A stretch of DNA of 64,000 bases from Candidatus Tectimicrobiota bacterium (GTDB lineage: Bacteria; Tectomicrobia; Entotheonellia; Entotheonellales; Entotheonellaceae), in contig BPKO01000004.1 of assembly GCA_026005175.1 (NCBI GenBank), positions 248,001 through 312,000 of the forward strand, written 5' to 3'. Position 1 is the first letter of the stretch. Each line of letters starts with the position of its first letter. The notes under the pieces are model-generated. The model was not told the origin of the DNA and searched no databases. It saw only the letters and a list, made by a program, of their open reading frames with translations. The position numbers and the translations under genes were made by a program. Positions 29,192 through 40,821 of this stretch are shown here, piece by piece.

Positions 29192-30305
29192 TTAATTCTC
29201 CCGCAGGTGGATGGCGGCCGGCGGCAGGCGCAGCCCGTAGCGGGTGCGGCCGTACTGGCGCCGGCTGGCAATGGTGTAAAGCTCGGCCGGCGCCAGTACG
29301 GCCTGCCGCAGGCGGCGGTTGATGACCGCAAAGTGGGTGCGCACCGTGTCGCGCGGCAAGCCGTGCTGCCACTGCCGGCGCAGGCGCGCGACGTGCCCCG
29401 AGTGCGGCCCGTACAGCGCCGCGTAGCGCTGCAGCATCTCTTCGCGGCACGCCTCGAGCTCTTCGAGCAGCACCAGGCCGTCTTCTCCGGCGCCCCGCTG
29501 CCGCAGGCAGGCAAGCTGGGCGTAGAGCACCAGCTGCAGGGGCGGCAAGGCGACGCGGTGCGGGCCCAGGTGCAGGCAGCGCTGCGGCAAGTCGACCACC
29601 AGCGGCCCCGGCACCGGCAGGGCGGCCAGCGCCTGCTGCGCCTGCGCCGTGGCGGCGTCAAAGCCAGGCACCGCTTCACCGCCCAGCACCTGGCGCAGGC
29701 GCACAAAGGGAATCTCGGCGACGTCGACGCGCACCTGGCTGGCGTCGAAGGTCCTGCCGTCGCGGGCGCGCAGCAGCTGCGGCGTGCGCGGCGGATAGTA
29801 AAAGTCGGGGTGGGGCCTCGGCCGCCTCGCTCACCAGCACGTGCAGCAAGGTGTCCTGCGGCCGGCCATAAAGCTGCAGGGCAAAGCCAAGCAGCACCGC
29901 CTGCGTCTTGCGTCCTCCGGCAATCGAGCAGTGCAGGCGGGTGGCGGGATCGGCGGCCAGCCGCGCCACCAGGGCGGCAATCTGGTCGGCTACGGCGGCG
30001 CTGTCTTCCGGGGTGCGGATGTCGTCCAGGGGCTGGCCGCGAGCGTCGCTGAGCACTTGCAGCTCAACGGCAATGGCCGCCGCCTCGAGGCCGTACTCGC
30101 GACAGAAGGCGAAAAAGCGGCCCTCTTCGGGCGCAAGCAGGTGGGTGAGCAGGCAGGCCTGGCCGCGCCGCGTAGTGAGCACGTAAACGGCCGCCGGCAC
30201 CACGGGCGGGCGGCGCACCTGCGTCAGGTAGTAGAGCGTCTCGGTGATGACCTGAGGCGTCAGCCCGGCTACCGCCACCAGGATGTCGCGCACCTCGCCA
30301 GCCAC
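29192..30305 (-). CDS. CARF (NE0113/TIGR02584-like) protein with winged-helix-like C-terminus; apparent frameshift at about 29815
   Basis: MAGEVRDILVAVAGLTPQVITETLYYLTQ...RLHCSIAGGRKTQAVLLGFALQLYGRPQDTLLHVLV; second frame VALPPLQLVLYAQLACLR...RDTVRTHFAVINRRLRQAVLAPAELYTIASRRQYGRTRYGLRLPP. Confidence 0.78.
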
Positions 30306-30769
30306 GTGCCTGGCCCTTCTGGCGGCGGAAAGCCGCGGCGACGTTTCCGCCGCGCTGCGACGTGTGGTCCCCGTGTACCACAGACACGGCGGGCCGTCAA
30401 GTGCGCTGCCGGCAAGGCACGGGCGGAGAGGGTTTGCACCGGAAAGGTGTGCATGCTATACAAGTGGAGGGGAAAGGCTAGCGGGAGGAGGTTCCGGTGA
30501 AGCAATCCGCGATTCTCCAATGCTTAGAGGGCCTGGAAACGCAAGCTGGCAAAGCTGCGGAAGGCACTGACGGCACAGGCCCAGACCGCCAGGAGGCCAA
30601 GTCGTTGACAAGCGGGACCTTGGTCCCCACATTGACCGCGTTTTTCAAGAGATAGGCGTCTGCGCCCAGCCGATCGGCGCCGAAAAGGTGCAGCAACTGC
30701 TAGCTTCTTACCTTAAGCCCGAGGACAACGCCTTTAGCCGGGGTATTATCGAAATGCGCGGGGAGTAAG

Positions 30770-31250
30770 GTGACTTTCCACGTCTACTGGGATGCCAGCG
30801 CACTGGTAAAGCGCTACGCCCCAGAAAGCGGGACTCCCTTGGTCAACCGGATCTTTGCCGACATCCCCCTGGCACGCATGATGAGCCTCATCCTGGCGGT
30901 CGGCGAGGTGGTTTCCATCTTCGTCCGAAAGCGCAACGCCGGCCCTTATCCCCGAAGCGGCGTTCTCTCAAGCCCTGGCAGACTTCCGCGCTGAGGTAAT
31001 CGACTCCGAATTCCGCCTGCTTTCGGTAGAAAACTGGCTGCTCATCGACTCGCTCCCGCTTCTTGTCAGACACTCGCTTAACGCTACAGATGCCCTTGTC
31101 TTGAGCTCCGCCTTGCAAATGAAACGTTGGCTTGAAGGCATGGCGGTCCCAACTCGCCCTGGTGGCCTCGGACCGACGGCTGCTTCGGGCCGCTCAAGTC
31201 GAAGCGCTCCAGACGTTCAATCCTGAAACCGATCTGGCCTCCAAGCTCGA
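30770..31250 (+). pseudogene. PIN-domain (VapC-like) toxin, frameshifted
   Basis: MTFHVYWDASALVKRYAPESGTPLVNRIFADIP, then other frames AAFSQALADFRAEVIDSEFRLLSVENW...HSLNATDALVLSSALQMKR and LALVASDRRLLRAAQVEAL. Confidence 0.7.
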
Positions 31251-31312
31251 GCCATGGATCGGTAGTGGCACCGCTGGCAACGGCGATTAACCGCGCGCCT
31301 TGAGGCGACTTC

Positions 31313-32015
31313 TCACTCCGGCCCCTCTTTCCCCCACGGGCCGCGGCGGGTGGGCACTTCGAGGGCCTGCGCCAGGGCTTCCAGGAAGCGGCGGCGCGGC
31401 CAGGCCTCGGCACCAAAGCGCACCAGGTGCGGCGTGTAGACCTGGCAGTCGATGAAGTGAAAGCCCCAGGCGCGCAGCCGCTCGACCAGGTGCACCAAAG
31501 CCACCTTGGAGGCGTCGGGCTGCCGGCTGAACATCGACTCGCCAAAGAAGGCCGCCCCCAGGGAAACGCCGTACAGCCCGCCCACCAGGGTATCGCCGGC
31601 CCAGGCCTCCACGCTGTGGGCAAAGCCCAGGGCGTGCAGGCGGCCATACGCCGCGGCAAGCTCGCGGGTGATCCAGGTGCCGCGCTGGCCGCGCCGCGGC
31701 ACCGTGGCGCAGGCGTCCACCACCTGGGCAAAGGCGCTGTCCCAGCGCACCGCAAAGCGCCCCTGCCGCAGTACGCGGCGCAGGCGACGGCTGACGTGCA
31801 GGGCAGCCGGCCGCAGCACCAGGCGCGGCTCGGGGCTGTACCAGGCCAGCGGCCAGCCCTCGCCCCAGGGCCAGGGGAACAGCCCCTGGGCGTAGGCGGC
31901 CAGCAGCCGGCCCGGCCGCAAGTCGCCCCCCAGGGCCACCAGGCCCTCGGCGTCGGCGGTGGCCGGATCGGGAAAGGGATAGGCGGTCACCAGCCGCCGC
32001 AGCCACGCCTCCACT
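31313..32015 (-). CDS. aat: Leucyl/phenylalanyl-tRNA--protein transferase
   Basis: YPFPDPATADAEGLVALGGDLRPGRLLAAYAQGLFPW...WYSPEPRLVL...GVSLGAAFFGESMFSRQPDASKVALVHL. Confidence 0.92.
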
Positions 32016-32461
32016 ACTTGAACCCGTGCTCGGCCAGCTTCTTGCGCACTTCCTCGGCAAACTGCCGCCCCCAGGCCCTGCCCGGCAATGCGGCTTTCCT
32101 GGTTCATCAGCGGCAGCACGCTGCGCAGCTTCTGCCCCAGCGGCGACTGGTAAAAGGCAATGAGGCCCTTGACCTCGGCGTGGGTGAGGTAGCGGTCGTA
32201 AATGGGCACGATGGCCTCGGCCAAAAAGTCGTTGGCCCGCGCCTGCGTCTCCTGCAGGATCTCCTGCCATACCCAGGGCGGCACGTCTTCGTGGACGCGC
32301 CGGAAGCGCTCGATCACCTGCAGCGCCACCCGCACCCCGAGCTCCTGCGCCCCGGTGAGCGCGAGCAGCTGCTGGATGTCGGCGCGCTTGCCGGCCTCTT
32401 CGGCCCCCAGGGCCAGGGGCAGTAGCAGCCCCAGCAGCACAAACCACCTTGCGCCTCGCAT
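32010..32461 (-). CDS. DUF2059 domain exported protein (apparent frameshift near 32080)
   Basis: Signal peptide MRGARWFVLLGLLLPLALGAEE; ANDFLAEAIVPIYDRYLTHAEVKGLIAFYQSPLGQKL; alternate frame RQFAEEVRKKLAEHGFK*. Confidence 0.75.
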
Positions 32462-32608
32462 CCTTGACCCTCCTTCTCGTGCAGACGGGCTTTAGTGTAC
32501 CACACCCTTGCCCGGCGGGCGCCGCGGCGACAGCCCACCGGGAGCTGGTCCCGCGGGTGCGGCAGCTGGCCGAGCCGCCACTTTGCCGGCACGGTCTTCT
32601 AGGCGGCC

Positions 32609-34427
32609 TCAGGCCACCTCGCCGGGGTGCAGGGCGGCGTAGACGGCCCGCGCCACCGGCGCCGGCAGGCCGGGCACCGCGGTGAGGGCGTCGAGGGAGG
32701 CGGCCTGCAGGCCCTTGAGGCTGCCAAAGTGGCGCAGCAGCTGCGCCTTGCGCTTTTCGCCCAGGCCGGGAATGCCGTCGAGCAGGGAGTGGCGCAGCTG
32801 GCGGTGGCGCAGCCGGCGGTGGTAGGCCAGGGCAAAGCGGTGCGCCTCGTCGCGCAGGTGCTGCAAGAGGTGGAGCGCCGGCGCGTGGGCCGGCATGGAA
32901 ATGGCGTTCTTGCGCCCCGGCCGGTAGAAGCGGTCGACCTCGCCTTCCCGGCGCCCTTTGGCAATCGCCGCCACTTCCAGGTCGGCGATGCCCAGCTCGG
33001 CCAAGGCGCGCAGCGCCACCTGCAGCTGGCCTTTGCCGCCGTCGACGAGCAGCAAGTCGGGCAAGTCGCCTTCTTGCAGGCCGCGGCGGAAGCGCCGGCG
33101 CAGCACCTCGAGCATCATGCCGTAGTCGTTGGGCTGCGCCAGGGTGCGCACGCGGTAGCGGCGGTAGCGCGACTTGTCGGGCTCGCCGTCGGTAAAGCAC
33201 ACCAGCGAGCCCACCGCCAGGGTGCCGCCCAGGGTGGAGATGTCGCAGCACTCGATGCGCCGCGGCAGCTGCCGCAGCCCCAGGCGCCGCTGCACTTCTT
33301 CGAGGGGCCTGGCGGCGGCGCTCGCTGGGGTCGTGCTCTTTCTGGTACGTGAGGCGAGCGTTTTTCATCGCCAGCTGCACCAGGTGGTACTTGTCGCCGC
33401 GGCTGGGCACCAGCACCGCCACCGGTCGCCCCTTCTTCTCGCTGAGCAGCTCGGCCAGGGAGTCGGCTTCTTCCAGCGCACAGGGTAGCAGCACCTCGTG
33501 CGGGATGGCGGCGCCGTCGGCATAGTACTGGTTGATGAAAGAGCCCAGCACCTCTTCCACCGCCACCACCTGCTGGCGAAAGGTGTAGGCGCGGCCGCCC
33601 ACCAGCTGGCCGTGGCGCACGTTGAGGGTCTGGATCTGCACCGTAGAGCCTTCGACGTAGTAGCCAAAGGCATCCTGGTCGCGGTGCTTGAGGGAGCTGA
33701 CGTGCTGCCGGGCCATGGTGGCTTCGACCGCCTGCAGGCGGCGGTAGAGGCGCGCCGCCTCTTCAAAGCGCAGCGCTTCGGCGGCGCGGGCGATGTCGGC
33801 TTTGAGGCGGCGCACGATCTCGTCGCTGCGCCCTTGCAGGTGCAGGATCACCTGCCGCACCAGCTCGGCGTAGGCCTCTTCGGTGGTGTAGCCGGGCACG
33901 CAGGGGGCCACGCACTGGCCGATCTCGTAGTAAAGGCAGGGGCGGGTGCGGCTGTTCATGACGGCGTCGGTGCAAGAGCGGATGGGAAAGGCGCGGTAGA
34001 GGGTGCGCAGCGTCTCTTTGACCGCCTGGGTGGACGCATAAGGGCCAAAGTAAAGAGCCTTGTCCTTGCCCGGGCGGCGCACCACGGTGAGGCGCGGGAA
34101 GCGCTCGCGCGGGTCGAGGCGCAAGTGCACGTGGTTCTTGTCGTCGCGCAGGCTGATGTTGAAGCGCGGCCGGTGCTTCTTGATGAGGGTATTTTCGAGA
34201 ATCAGCGCCTCTTTTTCGGTGTCGGTGACCAGGAAGTCGATGGCCACCACGGTGGGCAGCCCCAGGCGGATGTGGAAGCGCGGGTCGCCGCTGCGCGAGT
34301 AGTACTGGCGCACCCGCGCCCGCAGGTTTTTGGCCTTGCCCACGTAGACGATGCGCCCTTGGGCGTCTTTCATCAAGTAGACGCCCGGAGCCTGCGGAAA
34401 GCGCTCGATTTGCTGGCGCAGCTCCAT
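32609..34427 (-). CDS. uvrC: Excinuclease ABC subunit UvrC (apparent frameshift at about 33300)
   Basis: MELRQQIERFPQAPGVYLMKDAQGRIVYVGKAKNLRARVRQYY; second frame RIECCDISTLGGTLAVGSLVCFTDGEPDKSRYRRYRV. Confidence 0.93.
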
Positions 34428-34437
34428 GGCCTGCTCC

Positions 34438-36461
<2,024 letters not shown>

Positions 36462-36591
36462 GCGCCCCTCCTTGGCCACTGTGGATGAGCCTGCTATCCC
36501 CCCTCACGGCCAGCTCTGGCAAGGATATGCTACAATCGGCCGCGGGGAAGCAAGGGGAGTTTTTCAACATTTTACCAACAGGAGGTGCGGC

Positions 36592-37581
36592 ATGAAACTG
36601 GCTTCCTTCCAGGTGCAGACCCCGGTGGGGCGCTTCGTGCGCATCGGCAGCGTGCAGGGCGAGCGGCTCATCGACCTGAGCTCGGCGTACGTGACCTTGC
36701 TGGCGCAGCAGGGCGAGCCCCAGCCTTATCGCCTCATGGAGGCGCTGGTGCCACCCGACATGCGGCGCCTCATCGAAGGCGGCGAGCGCGCCCTGGAGGC
36801 GGCGCGCGCTGCCGAGGCCTTTGCCGGCGAGGCCCTGGCCCGCGGCCAGCTGCCCGCAGGACCGCAGGGCGAGCAGCTGGTCTTTGCCCTGAACGAGGTG
36901 CGCCTGCTTCCGCCCCTGCCCCGTCCCAACTCGCTGCGCGACTGCCTGGTTTTTGAGAAGCACATGCGCCGCGGCTACGACGCCCTGGGGCTGGAGCCAC
37001 CGCGGGCCTGGTACGAGATGCCCGTTTACTACAAAGGCAATCCCTGCACCCTCCTGGGGCACGACGAGGACCTGGTGTGGCCGGCGTATACCGAGCGCCT
37101 CGACTACGAGCTGGAGCTGGCCTGCATCATCGGCAAGGAGGGGCGCGACATCCCGCCGGAGGAAGCCGACCGCTACATTTTTGGCTTTGCCTGCCTCAAC
37201 GACTTCAGCGCCCGCGACATCCAGATGCGCGAGATGCAGTGCCGCCTGGGGCCGGCCAAAGGCAAGGACTTCGGCACCGCCCTGGGCCCTTGGATCGTCA
37301 CCCGCGATGAAATAGGCGACTACCAGAACCTGCGCATGGTGGCGCGGGTCAACGGCGAGGTCTGGTCGGAAGGCAACAGCCGCGACATGTACCACTCCTG
37401 GGCGAACATCATCGCCCACCTCTCCATGGGCGAAACCCTCTACCCGAGCGACGTGGTGGGCTCGGGCACGGTGGGGCTGGGCTGTGGCCTGGAGCTGGAC
37501 CGCTGGCTCAAGCCCGGCGACGTGGTGGAGATCGAGATCGAGAAAATCGGCGTGCTGCGCAACCGCGTGGTCAAACCCTGA
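36592..37581 (+). CDS. Fumarylacetoacetate hydrolase family protein
   Basis: YYKGNPCTLLGHDEDLVWPAYTERLDYELELACIIGKEGRDIP...FACLNDFSARDIQ...GSGTVGLGCGLELDRWLKPGDVVEIEIEKIG. Confidence 0.92.
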   Translation: MKLASFQVQTPVGRFVRIGSVQGERLIDLSSAYVTLLAQQGEPQPYRLMEALVPPDMRRLIEGGERALEAARAAEAFAGEALARGQLPAGPQGEQLVFALNEVRLLPPLPRPNSLRDCLVFEKHMRRGYDALGLEPPRAWYEMPVYYKGNPCTLLGHDEDLVWPAYTERLDYELELACIIGKEGRDIPPEEADRYIFGFACLNDFSARDIQMREMQCRLGPAKGKDFGTALGPWIVTRDEIGDYQNLRMVARVNGEVWSEGNSRDMYHSWANIIAHLSMGETLYPSDVVGSGTVGLGCGLELDRWLKPGDVVEIEIEKIGVLRNRVVKP

Positions 37582-37589
37582 GACCCCAC

Positions 37590-37610
37590 GGGGTCAGGTC
37601 TTGAATCGTG
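37590..37610 (+). repeat. REP-like element GGGGTCAGGTCTTGAATCGTG
   Basis: Exact match to 58467-58487 and, reversed, to 11224-11244. Confidence 0.75.
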
Positions 37611-37686
37611 CCTCGCCAACTCGGCTTAACGGCCCGGTGGGGCGGACTGCAAAGGATCCTGTCTGGGCGCGCGTCTTTGAAACGGG

Positions 37687-38270
37687 CTACAGCAGCCCCA
37701 CCCGCCGCAGCACCTCGGCGACCTTGGGGTCGCCGGCCGCCAACTCCTGCAAGGCGCGCTCCACCCGCTCCTGGCGCACTTCGAGGCTCTGTGTGCGCCG
37801 CAGCGCCGGGCTCAGCGCCGTACGCCGGTCCCAAATGGCAAACCCGATGGTGGCGGCCACCACCCCCGGCAAAGGCCCCCACAATCCCCAAAAACAAAGT
37901 AGTGAGCTGCCCAAAGCGCCCCTCGACCTGCTCGAAGCGCTTGTCGATTTGCTCGAAGCGCCGGTCGACCTGCTCGAAGCGCTTGTCGATTTGCTCGAAG
38001 CGCCGGTCGACCTGCTCGAAGCGCTTGTCGATTTGCTCGAAGCGCTTGTCAACCTGCTCAAAGCGCCTGTCAACCTGCTCAAAGCGCTTGTCGATTTGCT
38101 CAAAGCGCTGTTCAAACCGCTTGCTCATCTCCTCCAGCTTCGTTTCGATGCGCACGAGCCGCTCGCGATCTTCCAGGGTATAGGGGACCGTCTGCGCTGC
38201 GAGACCCGCGGGCGCCCCCAGGCAAAGCAGCACCACGGCCAGCATGCCAAGGCCATGAATTCGCACGCAC
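37687..38270 (-). CDS. Exported coiled-coil protein with FEQ(I/V)D(K/R)R heptad tandem repeats (apparent frameshift at about 37870)
   Basis: MSKRFEQRFEQIDKRFEQVDRRFEQVDKR...; other frame ...WDRRTALSPALRRTQSLEVRQERVERALQELAAGDPKVAEVLRRVGLL*. Confidence 0.7.
37925..38115. repeat. Tandem 21-bp (paired as 42-bp) repeats encoding heptads
   Basis: Repeated GCGCTTGTCGATTTGCTCGAA / GCGCCGGTCGACCTGCTCGAA units. Confidence 0.85.
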
Positions 38271-38355
38271 CCTGCCCTCTTGCCCGTTTGTCGATGCTTC
38301 TGGCACCTGCCCCTGAACCTACCACAGGCGCCAGAGGCGCACAAGACACAGGAAG

Positions 38356-38372
38356 GGGGTCAGGTCTTGAAT
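38356..38372 (+). repeat. REP-like element GGGGTCAGGTCTTGAAT
   Basis: Same core as 37590, 58467 and 59492. Confidence 0.7.
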
Positions 38373-38398
38373 TATCAGTGGCGGCCGCTGCCGCTTGC

Positions 38399-39217
38399 TC
38401 AACGCCAGCGGCGGCAGAAGTCTTGTACCACCTGCACGAAGGCCGCGGGGTTGTCGAGCATGAGGTTGTGGTAGGCCCCGGGCACCGTGGCCAGCGCCCC
38501 ATGGCGCAGCGCCCGCGCCAGGCGCTCGGCGTTGGCCGCCGGCATGAGCGGGCTGTGCTCGCCCCGCACCACCAGCACCGGGCAGGCCACGCGCGGCAGC
38601 ACGTCCCACACCCGCACCGGCGGGTGATTCAGAGCGCGGCGGTCGAACTTGAAGGTCCAGGTGCCGTCTGCCGTCTGGCACACCGCCTGCTCGGCCAGCG
38701 CCCGCAGCACCTGCGGCGGTGCCACCGTCTCGGGCGGCTGCAAGCGAAAGCGCTGCACGGCCTCCTCGCGGGTGGCAAAGACGGGCTGCGGGCGGGTACT
38801 GGCCTGGTGCAGGCGGGCCAGGGCCTCGCCGTCGAGCTCGCAGAGCATGTCGGCCACCACCAGGGCGCGCAGTGCCGCCGGCTGCGTGGCGGCGTAGCAC
38901 AGGCCCACGTACCCGCCCATGGAGTGGCCAACCAGAATGACGTCTTCGAGGTGCCGCGCGGCCACCAGCGCCGCCAGGTCAGCGACGTAGGCTTCAAAGC
39001 GATAGTCCGGCGGCTCTGGCCGGCCGCTGTCCCCGTGCCCGCGCAGGTCAGGGGCAATAACCAAGCCGTCCTCGGCAAGCCGCGGCGCCACGCCGTCCCA
39101 CCAGTGGGCGTGGCAGCCGCTGGCATGCAGCAACAGCAGCGACCGCTTTCCCGCTTCTCCCCACTGCAAGTAGTGCAGCCGCAGGCCGTTTACGGTAAGA
39201 AAGCGTTCTTCGGGCAT
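38399..39217 (-). CDS. Alpha/beta hydrolase
   Basis: RSLLLLHASGCHAHWWDGVAPRLAEDGLVIAPDLRGHGDS...VILVGHSMGGYVGL. Confidence 0.88.
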   Translation of the reverse strand: MPEERFLTVNGLRLHYLQWGEAGKRSLLLLHASGCHAHWWDGVAPRLAEDGLVIAPDLRGHGDSGRPEPPDYRFEAYVADLAALVAARHLEDVILVGHSMGGYVGLCYAATQPAALRALVVADMLCELDGEALARLHQASTRPQPVFATREEAVQRFRLQPPETVAPPQVLRALAEQAVCQTADGTWTFKFDRRALNHPPVRVWDVLPRVACPVLVVRGEHSPLMPAANAERLARALRHGALATVPGAYHNLMLDNPAAFVQVVQDFCRRWR

Positions 39218-39231
39218 GGGGCGCTCCCTTC

Positions 39232-39684
39232 TCACGAGTCCGTGCCGAGCTCGGCGACGCGCGCGCCGCTGAGGTCTCTGAGTCGCCATGGGTTGATGGC
39301 AAAGAGGCTGTGCGCCGTGCCGGCGGCGGCGTAGACGGTGTCGTGGGCGAGCAGGGCGGCGTCCATGAATACCGGCAGCGGCGTGGCGTGCGCCACCGGT
39401 GGCACGCCGCCCACGCGGTAGCCGGTGAGGCGCTCGACGGCGGCAGCGCGCGCCGGGCGCACCTGCCGGGCGCCGCAGAGGGCGGCCAGGCGCTCTGTGT
39501 CGACGCGCCGGTCGCCGCCGATGAGCACCAGCAGCGGCCGGCCATCGGCCTCAAAGACCAGCGACTTGACGATGCAGCCCGGCGCGGTGCCCAGGGCGGC
39601 GGCCGCCTGCTGCGCGGTGTGCACGGGGGTGGCAAAGGTGTGCACCGGCACCGTACAGCCCCGAGCAGCCAGAAAGTCGCGCAC
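39232..39684 (-). CDS. YbaK/EbsC-type aminoacyl-tRNA deacylase family protein
   Basis: AAAALGTAPGCIVKSLVFEADGRPLLVLIGGDRRVD...GYRVGGVPPVAHATPLPVFMD. Confidence 0.88.
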   Translation of the reverse strand: MRDFLAARGCTVPVHTFATPVHTAQQAAAALGTAPGCIVKSLVFEADGRPLLVLIGGDRRVDTERLAALCGARQVRPARAAAVERLTGYRVGGVPPVAHATPLPVFMDAALLAHDTVYAAAGTAHSLFAINPWRLRDLSGARVAELGTDS

Positions 39685-39714
39685 ACCGCGCCGTGGCCGC
39701 TGCCTGCTCGCGCT

Positions 39715-40821
39715 TCATAGCCGCACCGGATGGGCGTAGCCGGTGAGCTCCACGTAGCCCGCCCCTTGCGTTTCTTGCCCCTGAAAGCGGCCGCGCACGC
39801 GCACGCGACCTTCCCAGTAAGTAATCAGGGTGCTGCTGTCGGTGATGAGCTCCTGCTCGGCCAGCACCGGCTCCAGGTGCAGCACCACGTCGAAGCGCGG
39901 CACGTAGAGCGTCCAGCGCTGCGGATAGACGGCGCCGCTTTTGGGACTGCGCCAGCGCTCGTGCGCCTCGACGCGAAAGTCGTCGCGGCGCAGGGGCACG
40001 GCGCTGCCGTCGGGCCGCACCAGGGTGCCGCTGGAAGCCGCATCGAGGCTGCCGTCGCGGCGCCGAATGTGGTAGAGCATGAGCTCGTGGTGGTTGTCGA
40101 GCTGCACGCTGAACCAGTCCCAGCCCACCTGCTCCTCGCTGAGCTGGGTGCTGCCAAACTCGTGGTCCATCCAGCTCAACCCGCTAACATCGAAGACGCC
40201 TTCTTCGGTGCGCAGCACCCCTTCGGTGTAGAGGCGGGTGAAGGAGTAGTAGTACGACGCCTGCCCTTTGCCCGCTCCCTTGCGGCTGAGGCCGCCCTCG
40301 CCGTGCAGCACCAGGGGCTTGAGGGGGGTGAGCACCAGGCGCAGCTCGTAGCCGGGAATGGCCCCCTGCAGGAAGTGGTGGCGGCCCAGGCGCTGCGCCA
40401 GCCAGTCCTCGTTCCACACGTGGTAGCGGCCCTCGGCGGCCCCGGCCACCCCCAGGGCGGCGCGGTTGCGCTTTTCGCCGTAGACGAAGCGCTGCCGCGC
40501 CTCGTCGGTGATCGCCATGTGCGCCAGGTAGAGCTGGTCGGCAAACCACTGCGAGGGGTTGAGGCTCAAGCCGGGGCGGTCGAGGCGGTGGCGGAAAAAC
40601 GTGAGCTGGTAGCCAAAGGTGCGCCCTGGCGCCGCGTGCAAGTGGCCGGTGTAGTACCACCACTCGGTCTGGAAGCCGGGATGGGCGCCGTGGTCGCGGG
40701 GAAATTCCCAGCGGTAGCCCGGCACCGCCTGCTGGAAGCCCAGCAGCGCCCCCTCGCCCGCGGCCAGCCAGAGGGCCACCCCCACCAGGCTGCCCACCAG
40801 GAACCAGAAGGATTTATTCAT
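39715..40821 (-). CDS. Lipocalin-like AttH/CrtC-type exported protein
   Basis: YRWEFPRDHGAHPGFQTEWWYYTGHLHAAPGRTFGYQLTFFRHRL...SGLSWMDHEFGSTQLSEEQVGWDWFSVQL. Confidence 0.85.
   Translation of the reverse strand: MNKSFWFLVGSLVGVALWLAAGEGALLGFQQAVPGYRWEFPRDHGAHPGFQTEWWYYTGHLHAAPGRTFGYQLTFFRHRLDRPGLSLNPSQWFADQLYLAHMAITDEARQRFVYGEKRNRAALGVAGAAEGRYHVWNEDWLAQRLGRHHFLQGAIPGYELRLVLTPLKPLVLHGEGGLSRKGAGKGQASYYYSFTRLYTEGVLRTEEGVFDVSGLSWMDHEFGSTQLSEEQVGWDWFSVQLDNHHELMLYHIRRRDGSLDAASSGTLVRPDGSAVPLRRDDFRVEAHERWRSPKSGAVYPQRWTLYVPRFDVVLHLEPVLAEQELITDSSTLITYWEGRVRVRGRFQGQETQGAGYVELTGYAHPVRL

Noticed and set aside
31313-32461. DUF2059-Aat fusion protein
   Set aside because: An alternate frame gives a normal DUF2059 C-terminus (RQFAEEVRKKLAEHGFK*) and a GTG start for Aat, so the fusion is best explained by one indel.
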